Of a DNA stretch of 19,026 nt, positions 14,711 through 19,026 are shown in pieces; position 1 is the stretch's first letter; each line of letters opens with the position of its first letter. Both the position numbers and the translations under genes were made by a program. The notes beneath the pieces are model-generated. The model saw only the letters and a program-made list of their open reading frames with translations, ran no database searches and had not been told where the DNA came from. The DNA is from an uncultured Eubacteriales bacterium (GTDB lineage Bacteria; Bacillota; Clostridia; Lachnospirales; Cellulosilyticaceae), in assembly GCA_900551325.1 (NCBI GenBank), contig URVM01000037.1:1-19026 (forward strand). The letters are read 5' to 3'.

Positions 14711-14855
14711 AACATCCTCCTGTCATCTTATTCTAGTTTATTATAAGACTTATGCTTTTTACATGATAGGAGTATACGTTATTAATGTGTATATCTAATA
14801 AATATATGAGATTTCCCTGGAAATGATCTATCCTTTATCATCTCATTACTACATC

Positions 14856-15452
14856 TTATTTAATGATTAAATCTCCAAAGAACTCTGGTTTATGGAATGC
14901 TGGAAATGGATTTTCTATAGGACTCCAACTTCCATAATGAGGTGTATGTGTATCATCTCCACACTTAAAGAAGTTGCCTTTAATTAGGCTACCTATTGTA
15001 TCTTTACCATAGACAGACTTAATAAATGTATCTGGAATCATAAGTTCAACTTCCCAGTATCCTTCTTTCTTTATTACAACTGGTGTAGGAACCTCAAAGC
15101 CTTTATCTTTTAAATAAAATCTTTCATCTGGTTGCCCATACTGACAAAGTACAGCTCCATTACTATTCATTTCAAAGTTAATATAGCCTGTACCTTCTTC
15201 TTCTGGATAATAATTTGCAAAAAACTCCATACAGCTATCTTTATATACTGGATCATTTTCCTCAGTATATATAGCTCTTGGCTCTTTTTCTTCACATCTC
15301 ATTTTAAGACAAAATCCTAGATCTTCAATACGATATAACCATGCTATTGTTTTTGGCATGTAATCTGTACCCCAAGGGTAATTTGTAATCTCTATAGATT
15401 CTATTTCATTCCAATCTACCTTTTCTTTCTTAACTTCAATTGTATAGGTCAT
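14856..15452 (-). CDS. CBM9-like carbohydrate-binding protein without signal peptide
   Basis: This 198-residue protein looks like one stand-alone family 9 carbohydrate-binding-like domain. It shows the fold's usual runs: KTIAWLYRIEDLGFCLKM, then DSCMEFFANY, GYINFEMNSNGAVL, GYWEVELMIP and a final NFFKCGD...HYGSWSP segment. It has no signal peptide or membrane segment, so it should be cytosolic, unlike CBM9 modules of secreted xylanases. GGGAGGG ends about 5 bases before ATG. It lies 60 bases after the M42 peptidase gene on the same strand, probably in one transcript. Ligand and role are unknown; binding of imported sugars is only a guess. Confidence 0.8.
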   Translation of the reverse strand: MTYTIEVKKEKVDWNEIESIEITNYPWGTDYMPKTIAWLYRIEDLGFCLKMRCEEKEPRAIYTEENDPVYKDSCMEFFANYYPEEEGTGYINFEMNSNGAVLCQYGQPDERFYLKDKGFEVPTPVVIKKEGYWEVELMIPDTFIKSVYGKDTIGSLIKGNFFKCGDDTHTPHYGSWSPIENPFPAFHKPEFFGDLIIK

Positions 15453-15512
15453 AAGGACCCTCCCTCATTTAAATTATATGGTACTCATTCATATACATCT
15501 CTATATCTTGTC

Positions 15513-16544
15513 TTATTGAGTAATGTAGTAATAAAGTAATTTAATAGTATTTTCTAGCCCATCATAGTGTGTACGCTCCATACCATGAGAAGCATGTACA
15601 CCAGGTCCAATAAGGGCACCACAGATGTTATTGCCACCTCTAAGTGCAGCTCCTACATCTGAACCATACATTGGATAAATATCTACTGCAAAACGTAATC
15701 CATTTACTTTAGCAAGCTCTATTAATTTTGAAGTCATTTGATAATCATATGGTCCACCTGAATCTTTAGCACAAATAGATACATCTTGTTCTGTACAACT
15801 TAAATCTTGCCCAATACATCCCATATCTACTGCTATCATTTCCGTAATATCTTGTGGAATATAACTTGAACCATGTCCTACTTCTTCATATACAGAAATA
15901 AATACTTTAGTTGTATAAGTTGGTACTACTTTTTCACGACTTAGCATTTCAAGTAATCCCATTAAAGCTGCTACACTTCCTTTATCATCAATAAAACGTG
16001 ACTTAATGTAGCCACTTTCTGTAATAGTAGTTTTAGGCTCAATAAAGATATAGTCTCCATTTGCAATACCTAAAGCTTCTACATCTGCCTTAGAATTTAC
16101 GACTTCATCTATACGTACTTCCATATTTTTTTCATCTCTAGCCTTTGATTTAGCATCTTCATAAACATGAGCTGATGGACTTGTGCTTAAAAATGTTCCT
16201 GTATAGATTTTGCCTTCACGTGTACGAACTTTGCAGTACTCTCCATCTAAAGTTGGTAGCATAGGACCACCTACTAAAGTAAACTTAAGTGTACCTTGGC
16301 CTGTAATACTTCTTACCATAGCACCTAATGTATCTACGTGGGCAGATAATCCAATAACCTTACCCGCTTCCTTCCCTGGGATAGTGATGATACCACAGCC
16401 TTTACGTGTAAGTTCAAAACTATATCCAAAGCCTTTTGCAAAGTTTGCAATCTCTTCCATAATCTCAAAGCAAAAGCCACTTGGACTGTGTTGTTCTAAG
16501 AGTTTCTTTGCTGTATCTAAGACAAATTGTTTATTAATTTCCAT
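15513..16544 (-). CDS. M42 family metallo-aminopeptidase
   Basis: This 343-residue cytosolic enzyme is a dinuclear zinc aminopeptidase of the M42 family (glutamyl aminopeptidase/PepA-like; some relatives were once called CelM endoglucanase). Numbered from the chosen start, the ligands are H69 and D71 (AHVDTLG), D186/D187 (FIDDKGS), the catalytic EE pair E220-E221 (YEEVGHG), D240 (AVDMG) and H320 (HASHGMERTH). GGAGG at 16555-16559 is 10 bases from this ATG and only 1 base from an upstream in-frame ATG (16553), so the later start is preferred; the longer form adds 3 residues. It would trim peptides for amino acid supply. It heads the gene run with the CBM9-like gene. Confidence 0.93.
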   Translation of the reverse strand: MEINKQFVLDTAKKLLEQHSPSGFCFEIMEEIANFAKGFGYSFELTRKGCGIITIPGKEAGKVIGLSAHVDTLGAMVRSITGQGTLKFTLVGGPMLPTLDGEYCKVRTREGKIYTGTFLSTSPSAHVYEDAKSKARDEKNMEVRIDEVVNSKADVEALGIANGDYIFIEPKTTITESGYIKSRFIDDKGSVAALMGLLEMLSREKVVPTYTTKVFISVYEEVGHGSSYIPQDITEMIAVDMGCIGQDLSCTEQDVSICAKDSGGPYDYQMTSKLIELAKVNGLRFAVDIYPMYGSDVGAALRGGNNICGALIGPGVHASHGMERTHYDGLENTIKLLYYYITQ

Positions 16545-16582
16545 CTTGATCATTCCTCCATTTTAATCTAAAAATTGTTCTT

Positions 16583-16591
16583 ATTATACCA
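16583..16591 (-). promoter_or_regulatory. Extended -10 promoter of the M42 gene
   Basis: A perfect extended -10 TGGTATAAT reads on the minus strand at 16591-16583. A second TATAAT lies 28 bases further upstream (16616-16611), with TTGTAT at 16637-16632 but a short 15-base spacer. Tandem starts are possible. Confidence 0.5.
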
Positions 16592-16785
16592 CTTTTTTCT
16601 TAATTTATCTATTATACCCTCTAATAAGTCTATACAACTTTTATCTTTCATTTATCTATATACCCCTATTTATGTATATATTAATACAAACTATTTATAT
16701 AGGTTATTTATATATCAATACAAATTATTTATATATTCATAGTGATTAATTTAGACTACAATAAGACTTTTTAAATCGAAATATT

Positions 16786-16814
16786 TTGATTTATTTTATA
16801 AAATATTGTATTAT
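16786..16814 (+). promoter_or_regulatory. Sigma-A promoter of the aminotransferase gene
   Basis: TTGATT (16786-16791), a 17-base spacer and TATTAT (16809-16814), giving a leader of about 30 bases. Confidence 0.5.
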
Positions 16815-16852
16815 ATTCATTATATTTAATTTTATCTAAGGAGCTGAACCAC

Positions 16853-18043
16853 ATGATTTCAAATAAAATGAAAGATTTAGTAGCTAATAGTTCTACTATC
16901 CGAGCTATGTTCGAAGAAGGTAAACGTCTAGCAAACCTATATGGTGCTGAAAATGTATATGATTTTAGTTTAGGTAACCCTAATGTTGTACCACCTGAAT
17001 CTGTAAAAGATGCTATTTTAGAAATTGTAAAGGAAGAAAATCCTAATGTACTACATGGTTATATGAATAACTCTGGTTATGAAGATGTAAGAAATATGGT
17101 AGCTGATTTTATTAATAAAAAATATAATCTTACTTTAAACGACTCCAACATTGTTATGACTTGTGGTGCTGCTGGTGGTTTAAATATTATTTTAAAAACC
17201 CTTCTAAATCCTGAAGATGAAGTGATAGTCTTTGCTCCTTTTTTTGGAGAATACCGTAATTATGTAAGTAATTTTGATGGTAAGCTTGTTATTGTTCCAC
17301 CAGATACAACTACTTTTGAACCTAATATGGAAGCCCTTAAAAATGCCCTCACACCTAAAACAAAAGCTGTTATTATTAATTCTCCTAATAATCCAACTGG
17401 TGTTATTTATTCAGAGGCAGCACTTAAGCAGCTTGCTAGTATTTTAGAAGATGCTCAATTAACCTTTGGTACTTCTATTTATCTTATTTCCGATGAACCT
17501 TATCGTGAAATTGTTTATGATGGTGCTACAGTCCCTTATCCTATTCATTACTACAAAAATACTTTCATTGGTTACTCTTATAGTAAATCTCTTTCTCTTC
17601 CTGGTGAACGTATTGGCTATATTGTTGTACCAAGTGAAATGGATGGATTCGAGGATGTTATGGCCTCTTTGAATGTGGCTAATCGTATTTTAGGCTTTGT
17701 TAATGCACCTTCACTTTTCCAAAAGGTTGTTGGCAAATGCTTAGATAGTGAAGTAGATGTATCTATTTATGAGCGTAATCGTGACCTTCTCTACAACCAT
17801 TTAACAAGCATAGGTTTTGAGTGCATTAAGCCAGAAGGTGCTTTTTATCTCTTCCCTAAAACACTTATTGAAGATGATAAAGCTTTTTGTGAGGCTGCAA
17901 AACAATTTAACCTTCTTCTTGTACCTGGTTCTGCCTTTGGATGTCCTGGTTATATGCGTTTAGCTTACTGTATTAGTTATGAACAAATCCTACGCTCACT
18001 TCCTGCTTTTACAAAGCTTGCTAAACTTTATCTAGAAAAATAA
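16853..18043 (+). CDS. Pyridoxal-phosphate aminotransferase (AspC/AspB type, fold class I)
   Basis: This 396-residue enzyme is a complete fold-type I aminotransferase. Visible are FSLGNPN (38-44), the PLP phosphate-loop-like CGAAGGL (104-110), NSPNNPTG (176-183), SDEPY (D214 holding the pyridine N, Y217), SYSKSLSLPGERIGY with K245 as the Schiff-base lysine and R253, and the C-terminal MRLAY arginine that should bind the substrate carboxylate. Family members move amino groups from aspartate, alanine or aromatic amino acids to 2-oxoglutarate; the substrate cannot be fixed from sequence. TAAGGAG at 16837-16843 is 9 bases before ATG. It is transcribed alone, between its own promoter and the terminator at 18042-18068. 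Confidence 0.93.
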   Translation: MISNKMKDLVANSSTIRAMFEEGKRLANLYGAENVYDFSLGNPNVVPPESVKDAILEIVKEENPNVLHGYMNNSGYEDVRNMVADFINKKYNLTLNDSNIVMTCGAAGGLNIILKTLLNPEDEVIVFAPFFGEYRNYVSNFDGKLVIVPPDTTTFEPNMEALKNALTPKTKAVIINSPNNPTGVIYSEAALKQLASILEDAQLTFGTSIYLISDEPYREIVYDGATVPYPIHYYKNTFIGYSYSKSLSLPGERIGYIVVPSEMDGFEDVMASLNVANRILGFVNAPSLFQKVVGKCLDSEVDVSIYERNRDLLYNHLTSIGFECIKPEGAFYLFPKTLIEDDKAFCEAAKQFNLLLVPGSAFGCPGYMRLAYCISYEQILRSLPAFTKLAKLYLEK

Positions 18044-18068
18044 AAAATACTCTTAATGAGTATTTTTT
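18042..18068 (+). terminator. Terminator of the aminotransferase gene
   Basis: An 11-bp stem (18042-18052 with 18058-18068) with a 5-base loop overlaps the stop codon; the descending arm includes T6. Confidence 0.75.
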
Positions 18069-18124
18069 ATTTAGCCTCTTTATTATAACTATATTATTTA
18101 CATATGAGAAAAGGAAACCCCATT

Positions 18125-18862
18125 ATGGATTTAAGCTTGCGTCAAAAACTCTATTTTAGAACTATACTGTTTATGAGTGTTACAAGTTTATATATTTTTA
18201 ATCCATCACTGCTAAAGCATATACTTAATTTTGGCATAGGATCTATTAAAGTTTATCATATTTTTTGGTGCTATCTTGCCTACGAAATAATCTTACGTAT
18301 TGTTCCTAAACTAAACACTCATGTAGCAAGTGGTAAGCATCTACATAAACATTATTTACCTGGTCCACCTATTGGAGAAGAAAGATTAAAAGCCTATACT
18401 AAAACTTTCAATTATGGTGCTTTGAAAGCTTTAAGCTTTTGGATTATATGTAATATCTTTATACTCACCTTTGTTCGCCATACCCCTAATAAAATATCCC
18501 TTTGTTTCTTAGTTTTCTTATTTTATTATATGTGCGATATGTGGTGTGCTAATGTGTTTTGCATTTTTCAAGCTTTCTTTATGCACAATAGGTGTTGTAA
18601 TGTATGCCGTATTTATAATTTCGATCAAATCATGTACTTTACACCATTTCTCATTATCCCAAGTTGCTATACCTATAGCTTAGTTCTACTTGCTTTCTTA
18701 TCTGCCTGCCAGTGGGAATACCTTCATTATAAATACCCCGAACGTTTTAGTTCCTTAACCAATATGAATCTTAATTGTGCTCACTGCAAAGTAAGACGTT
18801 GTAAGAAGCTTTTAAAAATGCCTCACCATTTTATTAACGTAAATAATAAACTTGATTTATAA
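18125..18862 (+). CDS. Cys-rich multi-helix membrane protein, function unknown
   Basis: This 245-residue protein has about five hydrophobic segments (roughly residues 12-30, 42-60, 103-118, 123-140, 174-195). A Cys cluster spans the fourth helix and following loop: C137, C141, C146, C157, C158, C161 (text MCDMWCANVFCIF, then RCCNVCRIYNFD). C181 and C195 follow, and the tail has NCAHCKVRRC (C218, C221, C226). The arrangement resembles conserved but uncharacterised membrane proteins that I recall from Clostridia; binding of metal or an Fe-S cluster is inference. The start is set at 18125 because AAAAGGA (18109-18115) is 9 bases before it, while the earlier ATG (18104) has no site. It may be read through from the aminotransferase gene, since no clear promoter is seen. 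Confidence 0.75.
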   Translation: MDLSLRQKLYFRTILFMSVTSLYIFNPSLLKHILNFGIGSIKVYHIFWCYLAYEIILRIVPKLNTHVASGKHLHKHYLPGPPIGEERLKAYTKTFNYGALKALSFWIICNIFILTFVRHTPNKISLCFLVFLFYYMCDMWCANVFCIFQAFFMHNRCCNVCRIYNFDQIMYFTPFLIIPSCYTYSLVLLAFLSACQWEYLHYKYPERFSSLTNMNLNCAHCKVRRCKKLLKMPHHFINVNNKLDL

Positions 18863-18924
18863 CCCATGTATACTAACATAGATTAAGTTACTAAACTATC
18901 CACAAAAAATATTTTCAAACAGCA

Positions 18925-18960
18925 AAAAGTCCACAGATTATTAGCAATCTGTGGACTTTT
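18925..18960. terminator. Bidirectional terminator before tRNA-Phe
   Basis: A 15-bp perfect stem (18925-18939 with 18946-18960) with a 6-base loop and A/T flanks separates the Cys-rich protein gene (+) from the convergent tRNA-Phe (-). Confidence 0.85.
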
Positions 18961-18973
18961 ACACATAAAAATA

Positions 18974-19026
18974 TGCCCAGAGCCGGAATCGAACCAGCGA
19001 CACGAGGATTTTCAGTCCTCTGCTCT
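18974..19026 (-). tRNA. tRNA-Phe (anticodon GAA), 3' part only
   Basis: The minus strand gives anticodon stem GAGGA/TCCTC with loop CTGAAAA (GAA, at 19013-19011), variable loop GTGTC, T-arm GCTGG-TTCGATT-CCGGC and the 3' acceptor strand TCTGGGC followed by discriminator A. CCA is not encoded. The D-arm and 5' acceptor lie beyond the window edge. Confidence 0.93.

Larger units (their letters stand above)
16545..16852. other. Divergent AT-rich intergenic region
   Basis: It holds the M42 promoter elements on the left and the aminotransferase promoter (16786-16814) on the right. Between them an imperfect 19-base direct repeat occurs at 16683-16701 and 16717-16735 (one mismatch), with three copies of TATTTATAT at 16692, 16705 and 16726. 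I see no gene here. Confidence 0.6.

Noticed and set aside
14812..14826. Short palindrome ATTTCCCTGGAAAT between the CBM9-like gene and the lipoprotein gene
   Set aside because: The stem is only 5 bp with no T-run; it is unlikely to be a terminator and no operator is recognised.
18104..18124. Earlier ATG for the Cys-rich membrane protein
   Set aside because: No ribosome binding site precedes it, and the codons of the extension contain AAAAGGA placed for ATG 18125.

Overview
The window looks like chromosome of a low-GC, Gram-positive anaerobe of the class Clostridia. Intergenic DNA is very AT-rich, ribosome binding sites are strong AGGAGG types, most genes end in long intrinsic terminators, and a SCIFF peptide/maturase pair sits beside secD-secF, an arrangement typical of Clostridia. 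The large secreted chitinase suggests a polysaccharide degrader of the Lachnospirales, perhaps Cellulosilyticum-like; that placement is inference from gene content. I see no phage, insertion sequence, CRISPR array or rRNA.

Layout. 1-500: terminators of a gene outside the window, a candidate small RNA with its own promoter and terminator (about 204-358), then the promoter of a membrane chemoreceptor (502-1968, +). 2022-4194 (-): a three-gene operon coding for a small Cys/Met-rich two-helix protein, a fusion of a heavy-metal-binding domain, a TauE/SafE transporter-like membrane domain and a cupredoxin-like domain, and a DUF2318 Cys-motif protein; together they look like a copper (or other soft metal) handling unit. 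4195-4733: a 539-base gap between divergent genes with a long stem-loop and an unusual leader. 4734-8411 (+): a 1225-residue secreted chitinase with two complete GH18 domains, two CBM5/12 and five chitobiase-type modules. 8471-8543 (-): tRNA-Lys(CTT).

8662-13057 (-): secF, secD, the radical SAM SCIFF maturase, the 45-residue SCIFF peptide (12437-12574) and a TIGR04086-type membrane protein. Promoter-like sequences before the SCIFF gene and before secD, and a 32-bp perfect palindrome between the peptide and maturase genes, suggest that expression is set separately along the cluster. 13160-13993 (+): a PHP-domain phosphoesterase. 14072-16544 (-): M42 aminopeptidase, cytosolic CBM9-like protein and a lipoprotein. 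16853-18043 (+): a class I/II PLP aminotransferase. 18125-18862 (+): a Cys-rich membrane protein of unknown function. The window ends inside a tRNA-Phe(GAA) gene on the minus strand.

Most interesting: the SCIFF RiPP pair with its palindrome, the candidate small RNA at the left edge, the fused metal-handling operon, the tandem-catalytic chitinase with a possibly regulated leader, and the Cys-rich membrane protein. Several starts were moved downstream from the longest reading frame because the Shine-Dalgarno sequence lies inside the longer frame or close to the later ATG.
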